From CAYUYV01 sp050331455 (GTDB taxonomy: Bacteria > Pseudomonadota > Alphaproteobacteria > JAJFIK01), in contig JBHJGV010000040.1 in the NCBI GenBank assembly GCA_050331455.1, forward strand, positions 6,024 to 70,023: a stretch of 64,000 nt of DNA, written 5' to 3'. Positions within the stretch are counted from its first letter, which is position 1. Every line of letters starts with the position of its first letter. Shown here in pieces: positions 1 to 8,905 of the stretch. A program made the position numbers and the translations under genes. The notes beneath the pieces are model-generated. The model made no database searches. It was given only the letters and a program-made list of their open reading frames with translations, and was not told the DNA's origin.

Positions 1-1337
1 AGAAGACCATTCGGGACGGGGTCATGGGCGGTGAGTGCCTGCACACCGGCTGCGTGCCCTCGAAAGCCATGCTGGCCGCCGCAAAACAGGCCAAGGCCAT
101 GACACAGGCCGGCCGGTTCGGCATCGCACCAGTCACCCCGCAGGTCGACTTTTCCGCCGTGCTCGACCATGTCCACGGCGTGATCGAAGCGATCTCGCCG
201 GCCGATACGGTCGAGCGGTTCGAAGGCCTCGGCGTATCCGTGATGGAGGGCGAGGCGGCCTTCGTGGACCCCAAGACCGTCATGATCGAGGGCATGGCGG
301 TGCGGGCCAAGCGCTTCGTCATCGCCGCCGGCTCCCGGCCCGCGATCCCGCCCATCCCCGGCCTGGAGCGCTCATCCTACCTGACCAACGAAACGATTTT
401 CGACAATCGGGACCTGCCCCGCCATCTGATCATCATCGGCGGCGGCCCCATTGGCATGGAGCTGGCCCAGGCCCATCGGCGCCTGGGGGCTGAGGTCACG
501 GTCCTGGAGCGTTTGACCGTTCTGCCCAATGACGACCCGGAGACCCGGGCGGTCGTGACGGACCGTTTGAAGGCGGAAGGGGTCGACATTCGCGAGAATG
601 TGGAAATCCAGGCCATTCTCGAAGGCGGCGCCGGCGAAATCCACGCCCGCTGCGAGATCGACGGCGCCAAAGTGGTCGTGACGGGCAGTCACCTGCTCGT
701 CGCGGCGGGCCGCCAACCGGACCTTGAGAGCCTGAACCTCGACGCCGCCGGTGTTGCCTATACGAGCCGCGGCATCACCGTCGACGGCCATCTGCGGACC
801 AGCAACAAGCGGATCTATGCGATCGGCGACTGCGCCGACGGCGGACCGCGCCTCACGCACATGGCGGGCTACCAGGCCAGCGTCGTCGTGCAGAACATTC
901 TGTTCCGCCGGCCTGCCAAATCCAATCCCGCCCTCGTTCCGGCGGTGACTTACACGGATCCGGAAATCGCCCAGGTCGGTCTGAGCGAGGCCGCCGCCCG
1001 CGAGCGCCACAAGGATATCGAGGTCGTCACCTGGCCCGTGGCCGACAACGACCGCGCCCAGGCCGACCGGGACACCGAGGGCCTGATCAAGGTCGTTGCC
1101 CGAAAAAACGGCAAGATCTTGGGGGTCTCGATCGCGGCGCCCAATGCCGGAGAGTTGATCCAACCCTGGTTGCTGGCGCTGACCTGGGGTAAGGGTCTAA
1201 GCTCAATGACAGGTTTCGTGGCGCCTTACCCGACGCTGGGGGAGATCAGCAAACGGGTGGCGGGGAAATTTTATACCCCGTTCTTGTTCGGGCCGCGGGT
1301 CAAAGGGATTGTCCGACTGCTGTTGAGACTGCCCTGA
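1..1337 (+). CDS. FAD-dependent pyridine nucleotide-disulfide oxidoreductase, MerA/Lpd-like (5' end outside window)
   Basis: Class I flavin disulfide reductase of the dihydrolipoamide dehydrogenase/mercuric reductase type, a soluble NAD(P)H-dependent enzyme. The frame is open from base 3. The first methionine at 24 lies inside the redox-active motif (GGECLHTGCVPSK), so the true start and the first FAD-binding GxGxxG are upstream of the window. Visible parts: the CxxxxC redox pair, an NAD(P)H Rossmann motif (IIIGGGPIGMELA), the second FAD motif (IYAIGDCAD) and the C-terminal dimerisation domain. The C-terminal His-Pro-Thr of lipoamide dehydrogenases reads YPTLGE, so the catalytic His is replaced by Tyr; this argues against a true lipoamide dehydrogenase. 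Such proteins often sit beside or are fused to TVP38/TMEM64 membrane proteins, which could lie upstream. Substrate unknown. Confidence 0.88.
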   Translation, partial: KTIRDGVMGGECLHTGCVPSKAMLAAAKQAKAMTQAGRFGIAPVTPQVDFSAVLDHVHGVIEAISPADTVERFEGLGVSVMEGEAAFVDPKTVMIEGMAVRAKRFVIAAGSRPAIPPIPGLERSSYLTNETIFDNRDLPRHLIIIGGGPIGMELAQAHRRLGAEVTVLERLTVLPNDDPETRAVVTDRLKAEGVDIRENVEIQAILEGGAGEIHARCEIDGAKVVVTGSHLLVAAGRQPDLESLNLDAAGVAYTSRGITVDGHLRTSNKRIYAIGDCADGGPRLTHMAGYQASVVVQNILFRRPAKSNPALVPAVTYTDPEIAQVGLSEAAARERHKDIEVVTWPVADNDRAQADRDTEGLIKVVARKNGKILGVSIAAPNAGELIQPWLLALTWGKGLSSMTGFVAPYPTLGEISKRVAGKFYTPFLFGPRVKGIVRLLLRLP

Positions 1338-1436
1338 CCCTGCCTTGCGCCAGAGACGGCCGCCATCCTGCGGGACGGCGTCCTGCGGGACGGGTGGTGT
1401 CGTGGTTGGCGGGCAAGGCAAAGAGGCAGCAGTCGC

Positions 1437-2966
1437 GTGAACACCCGGCGCAGACCCGATCGGCCCGGATTGCCCGGACCGGCCCCTGATCCCGGCAGAC
1501 GTCCGGGCCGGGTTTCCATGCTCACCACGGGGCTCCAGGGCCGATTGTTCGCCTGGACTTTCCTCTTCGTCATGGTGGCGGAGGTGGTCGTCTTCGTGCC
1601 GTCCCTGGGCATGTTCTACAAGAACTGGCTGGGCGAGCGCATCAGCGCTGCGCAGATCGGCGCCCTTGCGCTCGAAGCCACCCGGTCCCGGTCCGATCTC
1701 GGCATGCTCCATGAGGACATCCTGTCCAGGAGCGGGGTCTCCATGGTGATCCTGCGGCGCGGTGACACCCGGGAACCCCTGTTCATGGCCGAGGACCTGC
1801 CGGCCCCGGACATTTTTATCGACCTGGGTGAGCGGGCCCCCATCGCCGGTATCCGCCGCGCCTTCGGCTCGCTGATCGCGCCGGCCGGACGCACGGTGCA
1901 TGTGCTGGGTCCAAAACTGGAGACCGGCGAGGCCATAGAGATCATGTTCCCCGAGGCGCCTTTGACGGCCGATCTGGTCGCCTATTGCCACAACATCTTC
2001 ATGCTGTCCCTGCTGATCGCCCTTATCACCGCGGGCTGCGTCTATCTCACGGTTTACCTGGAGCTGGTGCGGCCCATCCGGCTGATCATCGGCAGCATGC
2101 TGGCTTTCCGTCAGCATCCTGAGGATGCATCCCGGGTCGCCCCGCTGCCGATGCGGCGCGGGGAATTGGCCGATGCGGCCTCCACGCTCCATGCGATGCA
2201 GACCGACTTGCGGGCCGCGCTGCAACAAAAAAGCCGCCTCGCCGCGTTGGGCACGGCGGTGAGCAAGATCAATCACGACCTGCGTAACATTCTGGCCTCC
2301 GCCCAATTGATCGCGGATCGCCTTTCCAGCAGTACGGATCCAACAGTACAGCGCATCGCACCCCAGTTGGTCCGCTCCATCGACCGGGCCGTGACCCTGT
2401 GCACGGATACCCTGCGCTACGGTCGGGCGCAGGATCCGGCGCCCGTCCTGCAATGGGTACCCCTTGCCCCCCTGTGCGAGGATGTCCGCTCGGGCCTCGG
2501 CCTGCAGCCGGACCGCGGCCCAACCTGGGCCGCGGATATTCCGCCGGGGCTCCAAATCCATTGCGACCCGGACCATCTGTTCCGCACCATGCTCAACCTT
2601 GCGCGCAATGCCAAGCAAGCCATCGAGGCGGAAGCCGACCGGAAGGGGCGCGGTCGCATCGCCCTACGGGCCCGTCACGCTCCGCCCAAGGATGGTGCCT
2701 CGGGCGCCTTGATGATCGAGATCGAGGACGACGGGCCCGGCATTCCGGAAAAGGTCCGTGACCAGCTCTTCCAGGCCTTCGTCACCTCCGCCCGGGCCGG
2801 CGGCACGGGACTGGGGCTGGCCATTGCCCGGGACCTGACCCTGGCCCAGGGCGGCCGGCTCAGCCTCATCCGCTCCTCCCGGCATGGCACGGTGTTTCGG
2901 ATTGAACTGCCCCAGCCCCGGGCCGACCGTCCGGCCCCGGCAAGACATGTCCAACCCGTCGCCTGA
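1437..2966 (+). CDS. Membrane-bound sensor histidine kinase
   Basis: Sensor kinase of a two-component system. A membrane segment at about residues 37-58, a periplasmic domain of roughly 130 residues, and a second membrane segment near 186-208 are followed by a HAMP-like linker. The dimerisation/phosphoacceptor helix contains SKINHDLRNILA with His at residue 280. The HATPase domain has an N box (NLARNAKQAIE), a G1 box (EDDGPGIPE) and a G2 box (GGTGLGLAIA). The GTG start at 1437 has a GAGG about 10 bases upstream. An in-frame ATG at 1518 would remove an Arg/Pro-rich stretch of 27 residues and is a fair alternative. No response regulator is adjacent, so it is an orphan within this window. The signal is unknown. 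Confidence 0.87.
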   Translation: MNTRRRPDRPGLPGPAPDPGRRPGRVSMLTTGLQGRLFAWTFLFVMVAEVVVFVPSLGMFYKNWLGERISAAQIGALALEATRSRSDLGMLHEDILSRSGVSMVILRRGDTREPLFMAEDLPAPDIFIDLGERAPIAGIRRAFGSLIAPAGRTVHVLGPKLETGEAIEIMFPEAPLTADLVAYCHNIFMLSLLIALITAGCVYLTVYLELVRPIRLIIGSMLAFRQHPEDASRVAPLPMRRGELADAASTLHAMQTDLRAALQQKSRLAALGTAVSKINHDLRNILASAQLIADRLSSSTDPTVQRIAPQLVRSIDRAVTLCTDTLRYGRAQDPAPVLQWVPLAPLCEDVRSGLGLQPDRGPTWAADIPPGLQIHCDPDHLFRTMLNLARNAKQAIEAEADRKGRGRIALRARHAPPKDGASGALMIEIEDDGPGIPEKVRDQLFQAFVTSARAGGTGLGLAIARDLTLAQGGRLSLIRSSRHGTVFRIELPQPRADRPAPARHVQPVA

Positions 2967-3166
2967 CCCTTGAGGCCGCTAGCCGGACGACCAAAGGCCT
3001 AGAAGCGTGAAGGTCTTGTCCGGCTCCCCCGGACGGGTCATCATCTTCACCCGTAAGGGAATTCTTTAATCGATTGACCGACTGGGTCACGGGCATGCAG
3101 GGCAGCGGGCAGCCCGATTGCGGCCCGCCCGTGCCTTCAGGATCGACCATCCACCGAGGACCCGGA

Positions 3167-4156
3167 ATGGCCCACCACCCGACCCTGCTTCTGGCCGATA
3201 TCGGCGGGACCAACGCCCGATTTACGCTGTTTCGGGACGAACGGCTCATCATGGAACCGGTCCAGTGGCTCGCCGCCGCGCACAAGAGCCTGCCCGACGC
3301 CATGGGCACGTTCGTCGCGGAGCATCTGCCCGCGGGTCTGCGGCTCGACGGCGTGGCCGTGTGCGGTGCCGGTCCGGTCAAGGACGGCCACATCCCCTTG
3401 ACCAATTCGCCCTGGACCGTAGATGCCGGCGAAATCGCTGCCGTGACCCGCGTGCCGGACCCGGTCGTGGTCAACGACTTCACCGCCATGGCCATGGGCG
3501 CGGTCAAGGTGGGTGCGGACCATCTGGACCTGATCAAGGGGGACTGCCTCGACCCCACCTTTCCCATCGGGGTGCTCGGGCCGGGCACCGGGCTCGGTGT
3601 GTCGGGGCTGATCCCGGACGGGCGCGGCGGGCATATCCCGCTCAGCGGTGAAGGCGGTCACGTGGACCTCGCGCCGACCGGGGAGCGGGACATGGCGGTG
3701 CTGTTCCAACTCATGCAGATGCACGGCCATGTGAGTGCCGAGACCGTGCTTTGCGGCCCGGGCCTCGAAACCCTGTTCCTCGCCCTCGCCCAATTGAACG
3801 GCCAGCCCGTGGTCGAACAGCCGGCGGCCGTGGACATCACCATGCGGGCGCGCGGCGGCCGATGCCCCCTGAGTGTGGAGGCCGTGGCCCTGTTCACGCA
3901 CTGGCTGGGCGCCGTGTCGGGCAATCTCGCACTCACCTTGGGGGCCCGGGGTGGCGTCGTCCTGACGGGGGGCATCCTGCCCAAATGGGGCGACCTGTTC
4001 GACCGGGCCCTTTTCCGCCAGGCCTTCGAGGCCAAAGGGACGTTCCGGGCCTATAACGCGCCCATTCCGACAGCCCTGGTGACGGGCGGCCACCCGGCGA
4101 TGCTGGGTCTGGCCGCCCTGTGGGACCAGAGCCAGCGAGGCTGGACGAGCGCATGA
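3167..4156 (+). CDS. glk: Glucokinase
   Basis: ATP-dependent phosphorylation of glucose to glucose 6-phosphate in the cytoplasm, entry to the Entner-Doudoroff or glycolytic route. The 329-residue product matches bacterial Glk length. It has the N-terminal phosphate-binding motif LLADIGGTNARF, the segment VVVNDFTAMAMG that carries the catalytic Asp region, GPGTGLGVSGLI, GEGGHVDLAP, and a C-terminal GGVVLTGGILPK adenosine motif. The start at 3167 is preceded by GAGGA with six-base spacing. The frame runs 31 codons further upstream, but that stretch lacks similarity to the family. It ends 4 bases before the convergent stop of the gamma-glutamyltransferase gene, with no obvious terminator between them. 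Confidence 0.93.
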   Translation: MAHHPTLLLADIGGTNARFTLFRDERLIMEPVQWLAAAHKSLPDAMGTFVAEHLPAGLRLDGVAVCGAGPVKDGHIPLTNSPWTVDAGEIAAVTRVPDPVVVNDFTAMAMGAVKVGADHLDLIKGDCLDPTFPIGVLGPGTGLGVSGLIPDGRGGHIPLSGEGGHVDLAPTGERDMAVLFQLMQMHGHVSAETVLCGPGLETLFLALAQLNGQPVVEQPAAVDITMRARGGRCPLSVEAVALFTHWLGAVSGNLALTLGARGGVVLTGGILPKWGDLFDRALFRQAFEAKGTFRAYNAPIPTALVTGGHPAMLGLAALWDQSQRGWTSA

Positions 4157-4160
4157 GCAA

Positions 4161-5963
4161 TCACTGACCGGTGGTCAGCGTGATACCCTCCCGGCGACGG
4201 TCAGCGGCGCCTTCGAGACCGTCCGCCGACACCCTGATCCCATGCAGACCGCTGCCCATGGGCCGTGGATCGCGCACGTCATGGCCTTTGGCCTTGAGGG
4301 CCTCGGCCACGGCCGCCAGCGGCGCACCGTCCACGGCCTCGATCTCCACCGGTCCGTTGCGCGTCAGGATGCGCGGCAGATCGATGGCCGCCTGGACATC
4401 CATGCCCCAGTCCAGCACGCCGATCAGGGTCAAGAGCACATAGCCCGGGATGCGCGAGCCGCCCGGCGAGCCGATGGCGAAGACGGGCTTGCCGAGACCT
4501 TCAGGCGTGCGCTCGAAAACGATGGTCGGCGCCATGGTGCTGCGCGGACGCTTGCCGGGCTGGACGGAGTTGGCGACGACACGCCCGTCCTTGACCGGCT
4601 CAAAGGAAAAATCCGTAAGCTGATTGTTCATGAAAAAGCCGGCCGCCATGATGTGGTTGCCGAAGATGAACTCCACAGTGGTCGTGACCGACACCACGGT
4701 GCCCTCGGCGTCCACAATCGAAAAATGGCTCGTGCCGGGCATTTTGGGGGAGGTATCCGGGGCGCGGGGCAGATTGTGGGGCCAGGGATTGCCGGCCTTG
4801 GCCACGCCGAGGCTGGTGTCGGGATTGATGAGCGCGGCGCGCGCCTTCAGATAGGCTGGGTCCGTCATGCCCTCAACGGGCACTAAGACGAAATCGGGAT
4901 CGGCGACATAAAGGTCCCGATCCGCATAGGCGAGGCGTTCCGCCTCCAGCATCAGATGCAAGGCCTCGGCACCCATGGGCTCCATGGAGGCGAGGTCGAA
5001 CTGCTCCAGGATCCCGAGCGCCTGGGCGATCACGAGGCCGCCGGAGGTCGGCGGCGGCATTCCGCAGACGGACCACTGGCGATAGGGCATGCAGACCGGG
5101 TCCCGCCGGAAGGGGCGGTAGGCGGCGATGTCCGCTTCCGTCATCAAGGCCGGGTTCACGGGGCTGGTGCTCACCGCTTCGGCAACGGCCTTGGCGATGG
5201 GCCCGGTGTAGAACGCCTTGGCGCCCCCTTCGGCGATCCGCCGGACCGTATCCGCATAGGCCGGATTTTTGAGGGCGTGGCCGACGGGCCAGGCCTCGCC
5301 CTCCGCATCGAAAAAATACGCGCGCGTATCGCGCATTTGCTTTGTGGGCGGAAAACGCGTGATCGACTGGCGCAGGCGGGGTGAAACGGGAAACCCGTCC
5401 CGGGCCAGACGTTCCGCATCCTTAAACAGGTCGGACCAGGCGAGTTCCCCATGATCGCCATGCATCAGGTCAAGGGCTGCGACCGCCCCCGGAACCCCGG
5501 AGGAGTGGCCGCCCAGCCAGGCCTTCAGATAGCCGACGGGCTTGCCGTCCTCGCCCAGGAACCGGTCCGGGCGGGCCGCGGCCGGCGCCGTCTCCCGGCC
5601 GTCATAGGCTTGAAGTTTTCCGGTCTCGGCCGACCAGACCAGCGCCAGAAGACCGCCGCCCAGTCCGGAAGACTGGGGCTCCACGAGGGAGAGGACGGCC
5701 TGGACCGCCACCGCGGCATCGACCGCCGATCCGCCGTCCTTCAGCACGCGGATGCCGGCCTCGACCGCCAAAGGATGGGCTGCGACCACCATGCCTTCGC
5801 CGGGACCGGCCCGACCGGACTTGAGCCGATCCAAGGAGGCTGGCTCGTCGGTCGCATAAAGATCCTGATCGCCGGCCTCCTGGGCCCGTGCGAGGGGGGC
5901 CGGCAGCGCGGCGCCAAGGGCCGCCGAAAAGAGGATCAGCACGGCGAAGAGACAGTGGGGCAT
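4161..5963 (-). CDS. ggt: Gamma-glutamyltransferase precursor (Ntn hydrolase)
   Basis: Cleaves the gamma-glutamyl bond of glutathione and related compounds in the periplasm. The product has 600 residues, close to the family norm, and begins with a Sec signal peptide (hydrophobic core LFAVLILFSAALGAAL, AxA-type site near residue 27). The autoprocessing site PGTSHFSIVD is present. Thr411 is predicted to become the N-terminal nucleophile of the small subunit after self-cleavage. Other family signatures are GLGGGLLALVW near the N-terminus, PPPTSGGLV, and a C-terminal GSPGGSRIPGYVL that forms the oxyanion and substrate-binding region. It stands alone: convergent with glk and divergent from the S58 peptidase gene. 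Confidence 0.93.
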   Translation of the reverse strand: MPHCLFAVLILFSAALGAALPAPLARAQEAGDQDLYATDEPASLDRLKSGRAGPGEGMVVAAHPLAVEAGIRVLKDGGSAVDAAVAVQAVLSLVEPQSSGLGGGLLALVWSAETGKLQAYDGRETAPAAARPDRFLGEDGKPVGYLKAWLGGHSSGVPGAVAALDLMHGDHGELAWSDLFKDAERLARDGFPVSPRLRQSITRFPPTKQMRDTRAYFFDAEGEAWPVGHALKNPAYADTVRRIAEGGAKAFYTGPIAKAVAEAVSTSPVNPALMTEADIAAYRPFRRDPVCMPYRQWSVCGMPPPTSGGLVIAQALGILEQFDLASMEPMGAEALHLMLEAERLAYADRDLYVADPDFVLVPVEGMTDPAYLKARAALINPDTSLGVAKAGNPWPHNLPRAPDTSPKMPGTSHFSIVDAEGTVVSVTTTVEFIFGNHIMAAGFFMNNQLTDFSFEPVKDGRVVANSVQPGKRPRSTMAPTIVFERTPEGLGKPVFAIGSPGGSRIPGYVLLTLIGVLDWGMDVQAAIDLPRILTRNGPVEIEAVDGAPLAAVAEALKAKGHDVRDPRPMGSGLHGIRVSADGLEGAADRRREGITLTTGQ

Positions 5964-6090
5964 GAACAGTCCTCATGAATGCAAAGCCGGACGGGTCACC
6001 CCCCTATCCGGTTCGCCGAAATCGGTGAAACAGTGGCAAGTCTACCGTGACCGACCGGTCCTGGCACCCCGATCGACGAAAGAAAAACCC

Positions 6091-7110
6091 ATGACCTCAC
6101 CCGGAACGCGCAATCTTATTACCGATGTCGATGGTGTAAAGGTGGGCCAGGCCCACGATACCGCCATTCGCACCGGCGTGACCGTGATCCGCCCCGACCG
6201 GCCCGCGGTGGCCGGCGTCCATATCCGGGGCGGCGGGCCGGGAACCCGCGAAACCGATCTTCTGGACCCGGCCAATCTGGTGGAGCGAGTGGACGCCATC
6301 GTGTTTTCGGGTGGTTCGGTCTATGGCCTGGAGGCGGCCTCCGGCGTGACGGCCTGGCTCGGCGCGCAAGGGGCGGGCTTTCCCATCCCCGGCAGCCCCC
6401 TCAGCGCCCCCATTGTCCCGGCGGCGATCCTGTTCGATCTCAACAATGGTGGCGACAAGGGCTGGGGCGAGCAACCGCCCTATGACCGGTTGGGCCGGGC
6501 GGCCGTGGCGGCAACCGGTGCCGATGTGGCCCTGGGCAATACCGGGGCCGGCTACGGCGCTCGGGCCGGAGCGTATAAGGGCGGGACCGGCAGCGCGTCC
6601 TATGTCACGGAAGACGGCTTGCAGGTCGGCGCCATCGTGGCCGTGAACGCCTTCGGCTCCCCGGTGGTTCCCGGCACACGGCGCCTTTGGGCCGCACGCT
6701 TTGCCTGGGGCACCGAAATGGGGGATTGGGACCCGGGCACGGACCGGCCAACCGCCGCCGACTGGCCGGCCGACACGAAGACCGCCTTGGCTCCGGCGCC
6801 GTCATCAACCCACGGCACAAGCACAACCCTTGGTGTTGTGGCGACGAATGTCTCGTTGAACAAGGCGCAGACCCAGAGGCTGGCCATCATGGCGGAAGAC
6901 GGCTTCGCCCGGGCCATCCGCCCCATCCACACCCCCTTTGACGGGGATGTCCTGTTCGCCCTGTCCACCGAGCGGCGCCCCCTGGACGACAGCTTCACCC
7001 TGGCGCGTCTTGGCACGCTCGCAGCCGATTGCGTGACCCGAGCCATCGGCCGGGCGATTTATGAAGCGCGCACCCTGGGCACCGCGTGCAGCATCCGGGA
7101 CACGGACTAA
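6091..7110 (+). CDS. P1/S58-family peptidase (DmpA/NylC-like)
   Basis: N-terminal nucleophile hydrolase of the S58 family, which includes the aminopeptidase DmpA, beta-peptidyl aminopeptidases and the nylon oligomer hydrolase NylC. The 339-residue product begins NLITDVDGVKVGQ, a typical family opening. It contains GGSVYGLEAASGV, GNTGAGYGARAG and the self-processing region HGTSTTLGVVATN. By comparison with NylC, cleavage is expected between Ser244 and Thr245, with Thr245 as nucleophile; this assignment is inference. The ATG at 6091 agrees with family N-termini; the frame extends further upstream without support. No signal peptide is seen, so it is probably cytoplasmic. A short hairpin follows the stop. 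Confidence 0.87.
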   Translation: MTSPGTRNLITDVDGVKVGQAHDTAIRTGVTVIRPDRPAVAGVHIRGGGPGTRETDLLDPANLVERVDAIVFSGGSVYGLEAASGVTAWLGAQGAGFPIPGSPLSAPIVPAAILFDLNNGGDKGWGEQPPYDRLGRAAVAATGADVALGNTGAGYGARAGAYKGGTGSASYVTEDGLQVGAIVAVNAFGSPVVPGTRRLWAARFAWGTEMGDWDPGTDRPTAADWPADTKTALAPAPSSTHGTSTTLGVVATNVSLNKAQTQRLAIMAEDGFARAIRPIHTPFDGDVLFALSTERRPLDDSFTLARLGTLAADCVTRAIGRAIYEARTLGTACSIRDTD

Positions 7111-7131
7111 TCGGTGTGGCCCAAACACCCA

Positions 7132-7153
7132 TTCCGAGAAAAACCCCTCGGAA
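7132..7153 (+). terminator. Possible weak hairpin terminator after the S58 peptidase gene
   Basis: TTCCGAG and CTCGGAA form a 7-bp perfect stem around an 8-base A/C-rich loop, 22 bases after the stop codon. There is no U tract, so termination would be inefficient or factor-dependent. Confidence 0.3.
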
Positions 7154-7251
7154 ATCTCGATCGAATTCGAACGCCTCGCACGAATCGGTCTTCCCAAAAC
7201 GGCATTGCCCGATAAATTTGAATGAAACATCATTACTCAGGGGCAGGATGC

Positions 7252-8121
7252 ATGAGTGGACTGGTCATGGATCGTGAGGATGTCCGCGCGGCGCCGGCTG
7301 CTCTTTTGAGCGAGTTCGACGCTATGGTGGCGCGGAGCTTGCCGATCGCACGTCTCAATGCGGAAAAGACCACCCTGCGTGAGCAATTCGAGGCGGGTCA
7401 GCCCTATCCGAATCTGGTCCTCGACGATTTGTTCGACGGCGAGGTTCTTGACCGCGTGCTTGCGGAGTTCCCAGGCGGCAACGGCCGGGACTGGGTCACC
7501 TGGGACAACGAAAACGAGATCAAACAGACGTCGCGGGGCATCACCGGCCTGCCGTTGTTCACCCAATTCCTTCTGCTCCAGCTCTCTTCGGAACCCTTCC
7601 TGGAGGTGATCCGGTCCATCACGGGTATGGACGACTTGGTATGGGATCCCCTGTTCCACGGTGCGGGCCTCCACGAGTCCCGGCGCGGCGGCTGGCTCAA
7701 CCTCCATGCCGACTGGACGAAACACCCGGTCCTGCCCCTGCGGCGGCGCCTGAATTTGATCATTTATCTGAACAGGGATTGGCAGGAAGAGTGGGGGGGC
7801 GCCCTGGATCTCGTCGATTTCGAGACCCGCAAGGTCGGCACCAGCGTCCCGCCGCTCTACAACCGAATGGTCCTGTTTCCGACGACGGAAGAGACCCTGC
7901 ACGGCTTTCCGACGCCGATCACCTGTCCGCCTGACCAGACGCGCCGATCCATCTCGGTGTATTATTGGAGCGCGGATCGGGACGCGGTGAAGACGGCCCA
8001 ATCGATCAATTTCCTGCCCGGCGGCGGAACAACGAAGCGCACGGCCTTCATCCGCTCCCTGATCCCACCCGTGGCCCTGGCCCGCCTGGAGCAGATCCGC
8101 GACCGGTTGCGCCGGCGCTAG
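7252..8121 (+). CDS. 2-oxoglutarate/Fe(II)-dependent oxygenase, prolyl-4-hydroxylase-like
   Basis: Predicted hydroxylase using Fe(II) and 2-oxoglutarate. The 289-residue product carries the jelly-roll HxD...H...R signature: His152 and Asp154 in LNLHADW, His217 in TLHGFP, and Arg231/232 in RRSISVYYWS for 2-oxoglutarate binding. The motif order matches the 2OG-FeII_Oxy_3 group acting on prolyl residues or small molecules. The start at 7252 is preceded by GGGGCAGG at about 5 bases; an upstream in-frame ATG at 7222 lacks a ribosome binding site. The next gene, a methyltransferase, begins 23 bases after the stop, so the pair is probably co-transcribed. The substrate cannot be told from sequence. 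Confidence 0.85.
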   Translation: MSGLVMDREDVRAAPAALLSEFDAMVARSLPIARLNAEKTTLREQFEAGQPYPNLVLDDLFDGEVLDRVLAEFPGGNGRDWVTWDNENEIKQTSRGITGLPLFTQFLLLQLSSEPFLEVIRSITGMDDLVWDPLFHGAGLHESRRGGWLNLHADWTKHPVLPLRRRLNLIIYLNRDWQEEWGGALDLVDFETRKVGTSVPPLYNRMVLFPTTEETLHGFPTPITCPPDQTRRSISVYYWSADRDAVKTAQSINFLPGGGTTKRTAFIRSLIPPVALARLEQIRDRLRRR

Positions 8122-8144
8122 GCAGCATTGCGGGAGACCACCAG

Positions 8145-8789
8145 ATGCCGGACAGGCAACCAGTCTGGCATCTCTACCAGCGATCCGTGGACGTTTATGA
8201 CCGGGAGCGGGAACGCAGCCTTTTCGAGGGTCCTTACCTTGCTGCGCTGACCCAAGGCCTTGGGCCAGGGGCCACCGTTCTTGACCTGGGCTGTGGCACG
8301 GGCGAGCCCATTGCCGGCTTTCTGATCCGACAGGGATTTCGGGTCATCGGCGTGGACGCGGCGCCGGCCATGGTGGCCCGTGCCCGGCAGCGCTTTCCGG
8401 ACCAGGACTGGATCACCGGCGATCTGCGCGCTCTGGACGATCTGGCCCTTCCGGATGACCTGGCCCTTCCGCACGATCAGGGCGGTGCCGGACAGGTCAA
8501 GGCGGTTCTCGCCTGGGACAGTCTTTTTCATCTCGAGCCTGACGATCAGCGCGCGGCCTTGCCCGCCATGGCCCGCCGCTGTGCCCCGGGCGGGCGGCTG
8601 TTGTTCACGTCCGGACCGTCGGCCGGCGAGGTCTATGGCACGTTCAACGGGGCGCGGCTCTACCATGCGAGCCTCGATGCGCAGGAATACCGGACCCTGT
8701 TGCGCGCGGCAGGTCTGACGGTTCTGCGCCATGCGGTCGAGGACCCGGACTGCGGCAAACATACGGTTTGGCTCGCCGGACGCTCGTGA
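8145..8789 (+). CDS. Class I SAM-dependent methyltransferase
   Basis: Small methyltransferase of 214 residues. Motif I is VLDLGCGTGEP near residue 45, followed by an acidic end of strand beta2 (VIGVDAAPAMV) and post-I motifs (WITGDLRAL, VLAWDSLFHL). The fold is the Methyltransf_11/25 type. The start at 8145 has GGGAGA seven bases upstream; a longer frame upstream overlaps the oxygenase gene and is not supported. An 18-bp imperfect tandem duplication at 8442-8477 gives a repeated LALPDD/LALPHD element in the loop after motif II. The gene is probably in one transcription unit with the preceding 2-oxoglutarate oxygenase, suggesting two steps on one substrate (inference). Substrate unknown. Confidence 0.85.
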   Translation: MPDRQPVWHLYQRSVDVYDRERERSLFEGPYLAALTQGLGPGATVLDLGCGTGEPIAGFLIRQGFRVIGVDAAPAMVARARQRFPDQDWITGDLRALDDLALPDDLALPHDQGGAGQVKAVLAWDSLFHLEPDDQRAALPAMARRCAPGGRLLFTSGPSAGEVYGTFNGARLYHASLDAQEYRTLLRAAGLTVLRHAVEDPDCGKHTVWLAGRS

Positions 8790-8822
8790 TGGCTCGCCCA
8801 AGGCGGCGCCAAAGAGAACCCG

Positions 8823-8851
8823 TTGCGCTGAACAGGTCTTGCCCCTATAAC
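8823..8851 (+). promoter_or_regulatory. Candidate sigma70-type promoter for the rbfA operon
   Basis: TTGCGC at 8823-8828 and TATAAC at 8846-8851 are separated by 17 bases and lie 54 bases before the rbfA start. The sequence match is good, but no transcript data are available. In the usual arrangement rbfA is transcribed from upstream infB, so a separate promoter fits the rearranged order here. Confidence 0.5.
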
Positions 8852-8905
8852 GCCGCTCCCCTTGCCGTCGGCGGGGGTATCGTCCCGGTCTTAGCGAGGG
8901 TTTCC

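Noticed and set aside
1203..2618. 471-codon frame on the minus strand
   Set aside because: Antisense to the histidine kinase; sequence is Gly/Arg/Gln/His-rich noise.
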